DNA of 44,663 nt from Bacteroidota bacterium (GTDB taxonomy: Bacteria > Bacteroidota > Bacteroidia > UKL13-3): contig JANYDU010000025.1 of NCBI GenBank assembly GCA_025359805.1, forward strand, positions 1 to 44,663. The letters run 5' to 3'. Positions 9,721-19,697 of the stretch are shown here, piece after piece; the first letter of the stretch is position 1; every line of letters starts with the position of its first letter. A program made the translations under genes and the position numbers. A model generated the notes under the pieces. The model was not told where the DNA came from and made no database searches. It saw only the letters and a list, made by a program, of their open reading frames with translations.

Positions 9721-12111
9721 ATGACGAAGAATTTAGTGATTGTTGAGTCGCCTGCAAAAGCAAAAACCATTGAGAAATTTCTCGGGCAGGATTTTACAGT
9801 AAAATCTTGTTTTGGGCATATACGTGATTTGGCAAAGGGGGATGATGCTATTGATGTGAAAAATAATTTTAAGCCACACTATGAAGTGTCGGCCGATAAA
9901 AAAGCAATTGTAGCCGAACTAAAAAAACTATCCGATAAAGCCGATATTATCTGGCTCGCATCCGATGAGGATCGTGAAGGGGAAGCTATTTCTTGGCATT
10001 TATCAGAGGTGTTGGGGTTAGATGATGCTAAAACTAAACGGATTGTTTTTCATGAAATTACTAAACCTGCTATTTTACGTGCCATCGAAAATCCACGTAA
10101 AATTGATAAACATTTGGTAGATGCGCAACAAGCCAGACGTGTGTTAGATAGGTTGGTGGGTTTTGAATTATCGCCCATACTTTGGAAAAAAATAAAAGGC
10201 AATTTATCTGCTGGCAGAGTGCAATCTGTATCGGTAAAATTAATAGTGGAACGAGAACGGGAAATCAATAATTTCAATTCGAGTTTTGCTTATAAAGTTA
10301 CTGCGCAATTTAATGTGGGTGGTAAAACTATGAATGCCGAATTGCCAAAACGCTTTGATGTAATTGAAAAAGCAGAAGCATTTTTAGAGCAATGTAATGG
10401 AGCCATTTTTTCTATTAAAAATTTAGAAGTTAAGCCTGCAAAAAAATCTCCAGCGCCTCCATTTACTACTTCAACTTTGCAACAAGAGGCCAGCAGAAAA
10501 TTAAGTTTTTCCGTAGCACAAACCATGCAAGTTGCACAAAAATTATATGAGGCTGGATTGATTACTTATATGCGTACCGATTCAGTAAATTTATCGGAGC
10601 TTGCATTAAATACTGCACGCACACAAGTTACCAAACAATATGGTGCGGAGTATGCACAAACGCGCAAATACACCACTAAAAGTGCAAGCGCACAAGAGGC
10701 GCATGAGGCTATTCGGCCAACCGATTTTGAAAACATAACTGTTGATATTGGCAAGCAAGAACAACGTTTATATGAATTGATATGGAAACGTGCACTTGCC
10801 TCACAAATGGCCGATGCACAAATTGAAAGAACAATTGCCACAATTGGAATTTCAACTGTTAATGAAGATTTAACTGCAACTGGTGAAGTATTAAAATTCG
10901 AAGGATTTTTAAAAGTATATTTAGAATCAAACGATGATGAAAGTGATGACGAAAATTCATCGATGTTACCACCTCTAAAAATTGGCGAAAATTTGTTGCT
11001 CAAACAAATGGAAGCTATTCAAAGATTTAGTAAACCTGCCGCAAGATATACTGAAGCAAGTTTGGTTAAAAAGCTCGAAGAACTTGGAATTGGCAGACCA
11101 TCAACTTATGCGCCAACAATTTCAACCATACAAAAAAGAGGATATGTTTTGAAAGAAGATAGAGAAGGAAAAGAAAGGCAAATTAATATTATTACGCTTG
11201 CAAATAATAAGGTGAGTAAAGAAGTTAAAGCAGAAAAATACGGATACGAAAAATCAAAATTGTTTCCAAGTGATATTGGGATGATTGTAACCGATTTTTT
11301 GTCGAAACATTTTGAAAATATCATGGATTATAATTTTACTGCCACTGTTGAAAAAGAATTTGATGAAGTTGCAAACGGTCAATTGCAGTGGAATAAAATG
11401 ATTGAAACTTTTTATATTCCATTTAGTGCCGATGTTAAAAAAACATCGGATACAGCCGAAAGACAAAGTGGTGAGCGCATGTTAGGTGTTGATCCTGCAA
11501 CGGGTAAAAATGTATATGTAAAGGTTGGTCGATACGGACCATTTGCACAGTTAGGTGAAGGAACAGAAGACGAAAAGCCTAAATACGGAAAACTAAGAAC
11601 CGGACAATTGGTAGAATCTATTTCATTAGAAGATGCAATTGAATTATTTAAAATGCCTCGTATTGTTGGTGAGTTTGAAGGTAAAGAAATGAAAGCATCA
11701 ATCGGAAAATTTGGTCCATACATTGTTCACGATAATAAATTTTATTCGATACCAAAACCTGATGATGCTTATTCAGTTGATACGGATAGATCAATTGAAA
11801 TTATTGAAGCCAAACGAATTGTGGAGGCCAATAAATTAATTAGAGCATTTGCCGAAGACGAGAATCTTAAATTGTTAAATGGTAGATGGGGACCATACAT
11901 TGGTTACGGAAAAAATAATTTTAAAATACCAAAAGATAGACAGGCAAATTTAGACACACTTACTTTTGAAGAGTGCATGAAAATTGTAGGTCCTATAAAA
12001 GCCGAAGTTCCGAAAAAAGCTGCCACTAAAAAAACAACAGGTAAGAAAGTCGCACCAAAAAAAGTAGCTGCAAAGAAAACTGCCGCTAAAAAAACTGCTG
12101 CTAAAAAGTAA
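9721..12111 (+). CDS. topA: DNA topoisomerase I (type IA)
   Basis: This enzyme relaxes negatively supercoiled DNA by single-strand passage. The 796 residues open with a TOPRIM domain (LVIVESPAKAKTIEKFLG, then SDEDREGE at residues 81-88). The active-site tyrosine is Tyr283 in ITYMRTDSV. Instead of C-terminal Cys4 zinc fingers it has three short Gly-rich repeats (VKVGRYGPFAQLG, ASIGKFGPYIV, LNGRWGPYIGYG). It ends in a Lys/Ala-rich tail of about 30 residues (KKVAPKKVAAKK...) that resembles histone H1 tails and probably binds DNA. Eight bases separate it from the next gene, so the two are likely co-transcribed. Confidence 0.97.
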   Translation: MTKNLVIVESPAKAKTIEKFLGQDFTVKSCFGHIRDLAKGDDAIDVKNNFKPHYEVSADKKAIVAELKKLSDKADIIWLASDEDREGEAISWHLSEVLGLDDAKTKRIVFHEITKPAILRAIENPRKIDKHLVDAQQARRVLDRLVGFELSPILWKKIKGNLSAGRVQSVSVKLIVEREREINNFNSSFAYKVTAQFNVGGKTMNAELPKRFDVIEKAEAFLEQCNGAIFSIKNLEVKPAKKSPAPPFTTSTLQQEASRKLSFSVAQTMQVAQKLYEAGLITYMRTDSVNLSELALNTARTQVTKQYGAEYAQTRKYTTKSASAQEAHEAIRPTDFENITVDIGKQEQRLYELIWKRALASQMADAQIERTIATIGISTVNEDLTATGEVLKFEGFLKVYLESNDDESDDENSSMLPPLKIGENLLLKQMEAIQRFSKPAARYTEASLVKKLEELGIGRPSTYAPTISTIQKRGYVLKEDREGKERQINIITLANNKVSKEVKAEKYGYEKSKLFPSDIGMIVTDFLSKHFENIMDYNFTATVEKEFDEVANGQLQWNKMIETFYIPFSADVKKTSDTAERQSGERMLGVDPATGKNVYVKVGRYGPFAQLGEGTEDEKPKYGKLRTGQLVESISLEDAIELFKMPRIVGEFEGKEMKASIGKFGPYIVHDNKFYSIPKPDDAYSVDTDRSIEIIEAKRIVEANKLIRAFAEDENLKLLNGRWGPYIGYGKNNFKIPKDRQANLDTLTFEECMKIVGPIKAEVPKKAATKKTTGKKVAPKKVAAKKTAAKKTAAKK

Positions 12112-12119
12112 AAGAAATC

Positions 12120-13070
12120 ATGCTTAATGAGAAAGAAATCATATCACTAATAGCCTTGTTGGATGATGATGATGATGAAGTAGCGCAGCATGTAGAAAAA
12201 AAACTACTATCATTGGGCAGTGATGTGATTCCCTTTTTAGAAAGCGAATGGGGTATCATTCAAAATATAGAACAGCAACAAAAAATTGAAGATATTATTC
12301 ATCGAATTCAGTTTTCATTTATATTAAATGAACTCAAAAAATGGAGTATAATTGATGACCCCGATTTATTAGAAGGCATTTTATTAATTGCTCGTTATCG
12401 TTATCCTGATTTGGATAAACAAAAAGTAATTAACGAAATTGATCGCATCCGTTTGGATATTTGGCTTGAGTTACATTACGATTTAACGGCTTTCGAAAAA
12501 ATAAGAATTCTTAATCATGTGTTTTATACTATTCATGGTTTTAAAGGAAATACTGATAACTACCACGACTCTCAAAATTCTTTTATAAATAATGTACTCG
12601 ATAGCAAAAAAGGAAATCCTATAATGCTTGCGATTATATACATGTTGGTTGCACAACGATTGCAAATTCCAATTTTTGGGGTCAATCTTCCCCAACATTT
12701 TGTATTGGCTTATAAAGAAGAAAATCAAACACAATTATTGAATGATCCGTTTAGCAATAAACCAAAATTGGATTATAAACAGGGTAAAGTATTGTTTTAT
12801 ATCAATGCGTTTAATAATGGTGCTGTATTCTCAAAAGCAAATTTGGAACAATTTTTAATTCAAATAAAAATAGAGCCTAAGTACGAGTTTTTCGAAGCAT
12901 GCTCAAACGTTGATATTGTAAAACGTGTGCTTCGAAATTTAGTTGTTGCATACGAAAAATCTAATAAGCAAAACAAAGTACACGAAGTGCATGAAATGCT
13001 TGCCATACTTGGCGAGCCACCACTTCATCATTTTGAAGATACCACTCCAGAAGATGGAGATGAGGAATAA
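12120..13070 (+). CDS. SirB1-like protein with transglutaminase-like fold
   Basis: The 316-residue protein has a helical amino part with HEAT-like character ('DDDDDEVAQHVEKKLLSLG'). A central domain matches the SirB1/transglutaminase-like type: 'SFINNVLDSKKGNPIMLAII', 'VAQRLQIPIFGVNLPQHFVL' and 'NDPFSNK'. The His of LPQHF corresponds to the conserved His of this family. A classic Cys at the nucleophile position is not seen (GNPIMLAI in place of G.C/SLA), so it may be non-catalytic. There is no signal peptide, so it is cytoplasmic. It lies 8 bases after topA and is probably in the same operon. The role is unknown. Confidence 0.8.
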   Translation: MLNEKEIISLIALLDDDDDEVAQHVEKKLLSLGSDVIPFLESEWGIIQNIEQQQKIEDIIHRIQFSFILNELKKWSIIDDPDLLEGILLIARYRYPDLDKQKVINEIDRIRLDIWLELHYDLTAFEKIRILNHVFYTIHGFKGNTDNYHDSQNSFINNVLDSKKGNPIMLAIIYMLVAQRLQIPIFGVNLPQHFVLAYKEENQTQLLNDPFSNKPKLDYKQGKVLFYINAFNNGAVFSKANLEQFLIQIKIEPKYEFFEACSNVDIVKRVLRNLVVAYEKSNKQNKVHEVHEMLAILGEPPLHHFEDTTPEDGDEE

Positions 13071-13115
13071 ATCCTTCCTCAAGGAAGGTGGCTTACGCAG
13101 TGAGAAGGAAGGCGT
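13071..13115. repeat. Intergenic palindromic repeat
   Basis: CCTTCCT-CA-AGGAAGG (13073-13088) is a perfect palindrome, followed about 20 bases later by a third arm (GAAGGAAGGC). Its three-arm layout is like the CCCC/GGGG inserts in the SBBP gene, but the bases differ. It lies directly after the stop at 13070 and may act as a hairpin terminator or be a dispersed element. Confidence 0.5.
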
Positions 13116-13243
13116 TGAATAACATAAATATATCTTAATGCACACACACTGAATGAGAAATGGAACAACTTAAATAATATATCAACCATAAAAATAATTT
13201 CTCATATCGCTTTCGCTTAAACATATATTTTAGTACAGAATTC

Positions 13244-16200
13244 ATGTTTACGATTACATTAAAAAAGATAATTATTTTTACTTTCTTTTTAGTTCTTACT
13301 TATAAGGGCTATTCTACCATTTATTATTCACAAGGTTCTTTAGATCCAGCCAATAAAAACAGTTGGAATACTGCCAGATCTGGTGGTGGAGGTTCGGGCA
13401 AGCCACATAACTTTACAAGTGGAGACACTTTTGCAATTCAAAATTCAAACAGTATGGATCCAGCCACAGCCTGGACAGTATCAGGAACGGGTGCAGCAAT
13501 ACAAATTGAAAATGGAGGAACACTTACTGTTACATCTTCAAATGTAACTACACAATTATTAATTATTTTGTCGGGAGGAATTGTAACAGTTGCTTCTGGA
13601 CAAACGCTAACAGTAAACAATGGAAATTCATCTGGTGACGATTTAAGTGTAACGGGTACACTAACTAATGCAGGTACAATTACTTTTGCAAGTTCAACTG
13701 CAATAATTAATAATGGAGGAAAGTATCAGCATGCACAAAATGGAGGTACAATTATTACTGCCACTTGGAGTACAGGATCTACCTGTGAGATTACAGGAGT
13801 AACATCAACAATACCAAGTGCCGGAAACACACAAAAATTTTACAATTACACTTGGAACTGTTCTTCTCAATCAGCAGCAGTTTGTTTATGTGGCGGATTT
13901 ACTACAATAATTGCAGGAAACTTTACCGTTCAAAATACAAATACCCAACAACTACAATTAGCTAATGGAAGTAGTAATACTGATACCATCAAAGGTGATT
14001 TGATTGTTTCTACTTCAGGCATATTAAGTTTATCAAATGGAACAGGGAATCCATATATTATTCTTAAAGGGAATTTAACGGTAAACGGAACACTTACTAA
14101 AAACACAGCTGGAACAGGAATACCCATAATTAGTTTTGCAAATACAAGTAGCAAAATATTTACAAATTCAGGAACAATTAGTAACCAAATAAATTTTGTT
14201 GATAGTGTTGGAACTGTTGATTTTGGAACTAATATTTTAACAGGATCTGGAACATTTACAATGCTATCGGGGGCAACCATATTGATTGGAAGTACAGCAG
14301 GAATTACTACATCAGGCTCTACAGGTAATATCCAACTTACAGGTACACGAACCTATAACATAGGAGCAAACTATTCGTATACAGGTTCATCGTCACAAGT
14401 TTTCGGAAATGGATTACCAACTACAGTAAATAATCTTACCATAAGCAATGGGAATACATCAATGGCTTTAAACGGTGCTCAAACTATAAATGGAACATTA
14501 AGCATCACCAATGGAAAAATTTCAATAGGTGCAAATACATTAACTCTTAATGGAGATTTTAGTGGAAGCACATCTAATACTTTGAAAGGTAATGGCACAT
14601 CATCCAATTTAACGATTAGCGGAAGTGGAACAATTGGTAATTTATTTTTCGATCAAACTACATCAGGTACAACCAATCGTTTACAGAATTTAACTATTAA
14701 TCGTTCTGCACAAACCATTACACTTGGAAATACACTTGAAGTAAGCGGAATAATTACTCCAACTGCCGGAACTTTAGCCACAGGAGGAACACTCACGTTG
14801 GTTTCAAATTCATCTGGTACAGCCCGAATTGCAGCAGGAAGCGGAAGTTATATTTCGGGAAATGTAAAAGTGCAACGTTATATTTCATCTGTTGGAAGAA
14901 GGTGGAGATATATGGGTTCAACAATTACAAATGCTACATTAGAAGATTGGAGAGGAGAAATTTTTGTAACTGGAAACAATAGCCCAAGTGCCGATCAAAG
15001 CAATACTGTTGGAGGAAGTTTAAACTGGGGTTTTGATGCCATTCAATCTAGCGCAGCTACAGTTTATTATTATGATGAAACAGTTATTACAGGAACTTCA
15101 AATACCGGATGGACAGCCGTTACTAATTCTACAAGCTCATTAACTAATATATCCTTAACTGTTGGAAAAGGTTATCGTGTATTTGTGAGAGGAGATAGAA
15201 GCAGCAACTCCCGTTTGAATGGAATCGACAATACCCAAAATGCAGTAACGATGGATTTAAATGGCCCTGTAAATAAAGGAAATATTACCATGCCTGTAAC
15301 TTTTACTTCATCCGGAACTTTAGCTAATGATGGTTGGTGTTTATTAACAAATCCATATCCTTCACCCTACGATTGGGACGCTTTTTGGGCAGTAGGAAAC
15401 AGTGGATTTAATGGAACAAACTATACCAATATTGATCCAACCATTTATATTTTTGATGCCACTTCCAATAGTTATAAAAGTTATAATGCCTCATCACATT
15501 CGGGAACATTAACAAGTGGAATTATTCCTTCGGGGAGTTCATTTTTTGTAAAAGCAACAGGCAGTTCGCCAGCAATCACATTTGTAGAAACTTACAAATC
15601 CAATTCAACACCAATTGGTCTTTATAAAACATCAAACAATACAAATGAATTAACAATAAAATTAAGTTATGATTTAATAACAAGTGATGATTGTATACTT
15701 AAAAATCTTTCAACATCATCAAAAAAATCTGACATAAATGACATTTTAAAACTTAATAATCCAGATGTAAATATTAGTTCTTACCTAGCAGATTCAAGCA
15801 ATTTATCGCTTAACTGTATACCTTTTTCAGAGGATTTAAATGATACAATATATTTAAATGTAACAGGAAAATTATCGTCAACTTACCAAATGTATTTTAA
15901 TGGAACAGATAGTTTTGTAACCGATAAAAATATTTTTTTGTATGATATTTTTTTAAATACGATAACTGATTTACACAATCAAAAATTATATTCATTTGAT
16001 ATAGACATCAACAATACTTTTACTTATGGGAAAGACCGTTTTAAAATTATTTTATCTAAAAATCAACTCACTGGAATTGAAAATATAACTCCACAAAATC
16101 AACTTAAATTTTCTCTGTTTCCAAATCCTTCAATAGATAAAATAGCTATTCAATCAAACATAAAATTTACAGAAAAAATAACGTTTGAAGTGCTTGATAT

Positions 16201-16351
16201 AAATGGTAAAAAATTGGTTTCATCAGCATTAGTTTCATCATCAAACAATGAAAACTATTTGGATATTTCTTCTCTAAAATCTGGAATATATTTTATTCAT
16301 ATTCTTTCAGGAGGTGAGCACTCAAGTATATTGAAGTTTGTAAAAGAATAA
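13244..16351 (+). CDS. Large T9SS-sorted surface protein (beta-solenoid-like)
   Basis: The protein has 1035 residues. A signal peptide (about 1-24, ending YKGYST) is followed by about 500 residues rich in Gly, Thr, Ser and Asn with short repeated strands such as 'NNGGTLTV', 'LTVNGTLT' and 'INGTLSITNG'. This is typical of a beta-solenoid adhesin-like region. A second region contains the Bacteroidota-typical 'YISSVGRRWRYMGSTI' and 'GWCLLTNPYPSPYDWDAF' stretches. From about residue 955, 'FSLFPNPSIDKIAIQSNI' begins a T9SS type A sorting domain ending 'IYFIHILSGGEHSSILKFVKE'. It is likely surface-exposed, for adhesion or structure. Its stop lies 2 bases from the end of convergent ftsK with no terminator between them. 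Confidence 0.85.
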   Translation: MFTITLKKIIIFTFFLVLTYKGYSTIYYSQGSLDPANKNSWNTARSGGGGSGKPHNFTSGDTFAIQNSNSMDPATAWTVSGTGAAIQIENGGTLTVTSSNVTTQLLIILSGGIVTVASGQTLTVNNGNSSGDDLSVTGTLTNAGTITFASSTAIINNGGKYQHAQNGGTIITATWSTGSTCEITGVTSTIPSAGNTQKFYNYTWNCSSQSAAVCLCGGFTTIIAGNFTVQNTNTQQLQLANGSSNTDTIKGDLIVSTSGILSLSNGTGNPYIILKGNLTVNGTLTKNTAGTGIPIISFANTSSKIFTNSGTISNQINFVDSVGTVDFGTNILTGSGTFTMLSGATILIGSTAGITTSGSTGNIQLTGTRTYNIGANYSYTGSSSQVFGNGLPTTVNNLTISNGNTSMALNGAQTINGTLSITNGKISIGANTLTLNGDFSGSTSNTLKGNGTSSNLTISGSGTIGNLFFDQTTSGTTNRLQNLTINRSAQTITLGNTLEVSGIITPTAGTLATGGTLTLVSNSSGTARIAAGSGSYISGNVKVQRYISSVGRRWRYMGSTITNATLEDWRGEIFVTGNNSPSADQSNTVGGSLNWGFDAIQSSAATVYYYDETVITGTSNTGWTAVTNSTSSLTNISLTVGKGYRVFVRGDRSSNSRLNGIDNTQNAVTMDLNGPVNKGNITMPVTFTSSGTLANDGWCLLTNPYPSPYDWDAFWAVGNSGFNGTNYTNIDPTIYIFDATSNSYKSYNASSHSGTLTSGIIPSGSSFFVKATGSSPAITFVETYKSNSTPIGLYKTSNNTNELTIKLSYDLITSDDCILKNLSTSSKKSDINDILKLNNPDVNISSYLADSSNLSLNCIPFSEDLNDTIYLNVTGKLSSTYQMYFNGTDSFVTDKNIFLYDIFLNTITDLHNQKLYSFDIDINNTFTYGKDRFKIILSKNQLTGIENITPQNQLKFSLFPNPSIDKIAIQSNIKFTEKITFEVLDINGKKLVSSALVSSSNNENYLDISSLKSGIYFIHILSGGEHSSILKFVKE

Positions 16352-16353
16352 TT

Positions 16354-18948
16354 TTATCCCTCTCTCAACTCTTTTAATTTATCCTCCAACTGCAATACAT
16401 CACTCACTAAAACTTCGCGGGCTTTACTTCCTTTAAACGGGCCAACAATTCCGGCACGCTCTAATTGATCTATTAATCTTCCGGCACGGTTGTATCCTAA
16501 ATTTAATCTGCGTTGTAATAATGAGGTGGAACCTTGTTGATGTTGCACAATAATATTTGCTGCTTCTTCAAATAAACTATCTCGTTCTCGTGGATCAAAA
16601 TCTTCTCCTCCACCCTCTTCAGTTTCTGTTTTTACTTCAGGTAAAAGGTAAGGTTCTTTACCTTGTTGATCACCAATAAAATTTGCAATTCTTTCTACTT
16701 CGGGGGTATCTACAAATGCACATTGCAAACGCACCAAATCATTGCCCACAGTGTACAGCATATCTCCTTTACCAATTAATTGATCGGCACCATTGGCATC
16801 TAAAATAGTTCGCGAATCTGTTTTTTGCGAAACCCTAAATGCAACACGTGCAGGAAAGTTTGCTTTTATCATTCCTGTAATTACATTTACTGACGGGCGT
16901 TGTGTTGCCAATATCATATGAATGCCCACAGCCCTTGCCAACTGTGCTATTCGAGCAATTGGCATTTCTACTTCTTTCCCTGCTGTCATCATTAAATCGG
17001 CAACTTCATCAATCACCACAACAATAAATGGTAAAAAACGATGCGGTATTTTATCTGTTGGAGGCAAACGTCTGCTAATAAATTTTGCGTTGTATTCTTT
17101 TAAGTTTCTTACCTGTGCATCTTTTAATAAATCATATCTGCTATCCATTTCAACGCATAAAGAGTTGAGTGTATTTACCACTAATTTTGTATCGGTAATA
17201 ATAGCATCTGCATCACCAGGAATTTTTGCTAAAAAATGTCGTTCAATGGTTTTATAAATACTTAACTCCACTTTTTTAGGATCAACCAAAACAAACTTTA
17301 TTTGTGATGGATGTTTTTTATACAATAACGAAACCAATATGGCATTTAACCCAACCGACTTTCCTTGCCCTGTTGCTCCAGCCATTAATAAATGTGGCAT
17401 CTTGGCTAAGTCGGCAACAAATACTTCATTCTGAATTGTTTTTCCAAATGCGATTGGGAGATCCATTTCGGCATTTTGAAATTTAGTACTTGACAATACC
17501 GAACGCATAGAAACCATTGCAGGTTTTTCATTTGGAACTTCAATACCAATTGTTCCTCGCCCTGGAATAGGCGCAATAATACGGATGCCTAAGGCTGCTA
17601 AACTGAGTGCAATATCATCTTCTAAATTTTTAATTTTTGCAATACGCACACCATCTTGAGGAACAATTTCATAGAGCGTAACTGTGGGACCAATAGTTGC
17701 CGAAATTTTTTTGATACCAATATTATAATTCTTGAGCGTTTCAACAATCATGGTGGTTTTGGCTTGCAACTCTTCACTTTCAACCGTAGCTTTATTATCG
17801 CCACCATAATCATTCATCAAATCCAAAGTTGGGTATTGATAGTTTGAAAAATCAAGTGTGGGATCATATTCAGAATCTAATGAACCATACTCTGGCTTCA
17901 CCATATTTTCAACTGCTACAATTTCTTCTTCGGGAGTTTCTTGCACTTCTAAAACTAAACCGCTATCTGTTGAAAGTACTGATGCAGTATTTACTAATGT
18001 GCTTGCAACAGCAGTAACAATGGCTATTGGCGGAATAATTGAATCATCATCTTCATTAGGAATATCTTCAGCAATCGTTTCTTCAATGAGTTCTTCCTCG
18101 TTTTTTTTTACTTCATCCGCAATGGTAATCAGCCCTTCATTTGTGATGTCGAGCGTAGTCGATACATTTTCTTTAATCGTAAAATCATCTGGATTTAAGG
18201 GTTCTGCTTCAAAAGCTTTTGCCTCGTCAATTACCGTTGGTTTAAAATGTATATCATCCGTATTTTGTTCATCAATAATTTCTGGTTCTTCTATTTTAGG
18301 AGGTTTAGGTTGATAAAATTTAATATTAAAAACCGCCACCAAAAACACCAATGCATATCCAATTAAACTCACACCAACACCAATACTTCCTACTAATCCT
18401 TTTAAATATAAAAATCCAAAATGCCCAAATGCGCCACCCAAAATTTGCATGGTATCAGTAAATACAAAACCCATTGCAAGCGAAAGCCAAATAACAATGA
18501 AGAAAGAATATTTTAAAGTTTTAACAATTTTTATGGGTTCGATGGATGTAAGTAATTTAATTCCAACAGCAATAGCAATAAGCACAAAACTATAAGCCGC
18601 TACACCAAAACCTTTGTACATAAAAACATAGGCTATCCAAGCACCAATTTTTCCCAATAAATTTTCGGCAGCATCAGGATCAATTTGATTAAACATATCC
18701 CAACTTAAATTCTCAACCAAACTTTGATCTACTTCCCAACTAAATAAAAATGATGTGAAAGCCACCAACATAAATGCCGCAGCAATAGAAAAAATGAGTC
18801 CTACTATTTTATGCAAACGCTCATCTTTCAAAAAACCTAAACGACCTTTTGTTTCTGGTTGAGGCTTTTCTTGAGCAACTTCCTGCACTTCAAAATCAGG
18901 TTGCGCTTCATCTACTTTGCTTATTTTATTTTCTTTTGTTTTTTTCAT
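16354..18948 (-). CDS. ftsK: DNA translocase FtsK
   Basis: This membrane-anchored hexameric motor pumps chromosome dimers and terminus DNA through the division septum. It has 864 residues. There are four predicted amino-terminal membrane segments between about residues 48 and 210, then an acidic linker (about 215-380). The alpha/beta motor has Walker A GATGQGKS at 524-531 and Walker B FIVVVIDEVADLM with Asp647 and Glu648. A carboxyl winged-helix gamma domain ('LLQRRLNLGYNRAGRLIDQL') should read KOPS-type sites. The linker is short compared with E. coli FtsK, as in most non-proteobacterial forms. The gene is convergent with the T9SS gene to the left and divergent from 19106 to the right. Confidence 0.97.
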   Translation of the reverse strand: MKKTKENKISKVDEAQPDFEVQEVAQEKPQPETKGRLGFLKDERLHKIVGLIFSIAAAFMLVAFTSFLFSWEVDQSLVENLSWDMFNQIDPDAAENLLGKIGAWIAYVFMYKGFGVAAYSFVLIAIAVGIKLLTSIEPIKIVKTLKYSFFIVIWLSLAMGFVFTDTMQILGGAFGHFGFLYLKGLVGSIGVGVSLIGYALVFLVAVFNIKFYQPKPPKIEEPEIIDEQNTDDIHFKPTVIDEAKAFEAEPLNPDDFTIKENVSTTLDITNEGLITIADEVKKNEEELIEETIAEDIPNEDDDSIIPPIAIVTAVASTLVNTASVLSTDSGLVLEVQETPEEEIVAVENMVKPEYGSLDSEYDPTLDFSNYQYPTLDLMNDYGGDNKATVESEELQAKTTMIVETLKNYNIGIKKISATIGPTVTLYEIVPQDGVRIAKIKNLEDDIALSLAALGIRIIAPIPGRGTIGIEVPNEKPAMVSMRSVLSSTKFQNAEMDLPIAFGKTIQNEVFVADLAKMPHLLMAGATGQGKSVGLNAILVSLLYKKHPSQIKFVLVDPKKVELSIYKTIERHFLAKIPGDADAIITDTKLVVNTLNSLCVEMDSRYDLLKDAQVRNLKEYNAKFISRRLPPTDKIPHRFLPFIVVVIDEVADLMMTAGKEVEMPIARIAQLARAVGIHMILATQRPSVNVITGMIKANFPARVAFRVSQKTDSRTILDANGADQLIGKGDMLYTVGNDLVRLQCAFVDTPEVERIANFIGDQQGKEPYLLPEVKTETEEGGGEDFDPRERDSLFEEAANIIVQHQQGSTSLLQRRLNLGYNRAGRLIDQLERAGIVGPFKGSKAREVLVSDVLQLEDKLKELREG

Positions 18949-18958
18949 TAGCGATAAG

Positions 18959-18990
18959 CAAAATTACTTTTCACCAAAATTTATACTAAA
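18959..18990 (-). promoter_or_regulatory. Candidate ftsK promoter
   Basis: On the minus strand the octamer TAATTTTG (18959-18966) fits TAnnTTTG, with TTTA (18987-18990) 20 bp upstream. The ATG follows within 10 bases, so the transcript would be almost leaderless. Confidence 0.4.
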
Positions 18991-19046
18991 TAAGTTTCCC
19001 ACGTTTACACAGTTAAATGTAAAAATCTGATTTTATGAACACACAT

Positions 19047-19077
19047 TTTTATGTATGCCTTATGAAATGTATTTTCG
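19047..19077 (+). promoter_or_regulatory. Candidate promoter of the 19106 gene and mutase operon
   Basis: TTTT (19047-19050), a 19-bp spacer and TATTTTCG (19070-19077) match the Bacteroidota promoter with one mismatch in the -7 octamer. The gene starts 28 bases downstream. Confidence 0.4.
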
Positions 19078-19105
19078 CCTTCATTTAAAAATCTAAAAAC
19101 AAATT

Positions 19106-19645
19106 ATGGAAGTAAATTATTTGGCCTATATCCTCGAATTATTAAAATATTTAATTCCCGCTCTTATCGTATTTCTGGTTGTGTATTTTTTATTGAAAAA
19201 CTTTTTTGATGATGAATATAACAAACGCGAACAAGCCATTAGGATGGAAAAAAGTAAAGCCATAACACCTGTTAAACTGCAAGCCTACGAAAGGTTAACT
19301 ATTTTAATGGAGCGCATGACTCCTAATAGTTTAATTTTCAGAGTAAGTCAACCCGGCATCTCTGCATCACAACTAAAAATTGATTTAATCAATGATATTA
19401 ACGAAGAGTTTAATCATAACGTTTCGCAACAAATTTATGTATCACATCAGGCTTGGCAAATGGTGAGAATTGTTAAAGAAGAAACTATTAATATTATAAA
19501 TTCTGCTTACAGTGGACTTGGGCCAAATGCTGTTGGATTGGATTTAAGTAAAGGTATTTTTGAATTGATGATTCAAATGGAAAGTGTTCCAACTCATAAA
19601 GCCATTGATTTTTTACGCAAAGAGTTTCAGTTAATTTTTGATTAA
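19106..19645 (+). CDS. Conserved membrane-anchored protein next to methylmalonyl-CoA mutase
   Basis: The 179-residue protein has one membrane segment (about residues 8-30, LLKYLIPALIVFLVVYFLL). A soluble helical part follows with 'AYERLTILMERMTPNSLIFRV' and 'VSQQIYVSHQAWQMVRIVKEETI'. I know this only as an uncharacterised Bacteroidota family (possibly DUF7935) found beside methylmalonyl-CoA mutase genes. No enzyme motif is visible. It lies 52 bases before the mutase gene on the same strand and probably shares its promoter, so a role linked to the mutase at the membrane is conceivable but unproven. Confidence 0.75.
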   Translation: MEVNYLAYILELLKYLIPALIVFLVVYFLLKNFFDDEYNKREQAIRMEKSKAITPVKLQAYERLTILMERMTPNSLIFRVSQPGISASQLKIDLINDINEEFNHNVSQQIYVSHQAWQMVRIVKEETINIINSAYSGLGPNAVGLDLSKGIFELMIQMESVPTHKAIDFLRKEFQLIFD

Positions 19646-19697
19646 TGATGTAAATGTTTTCATACAAAAACTTAGTCATTACAATTAACAAAAAAAC

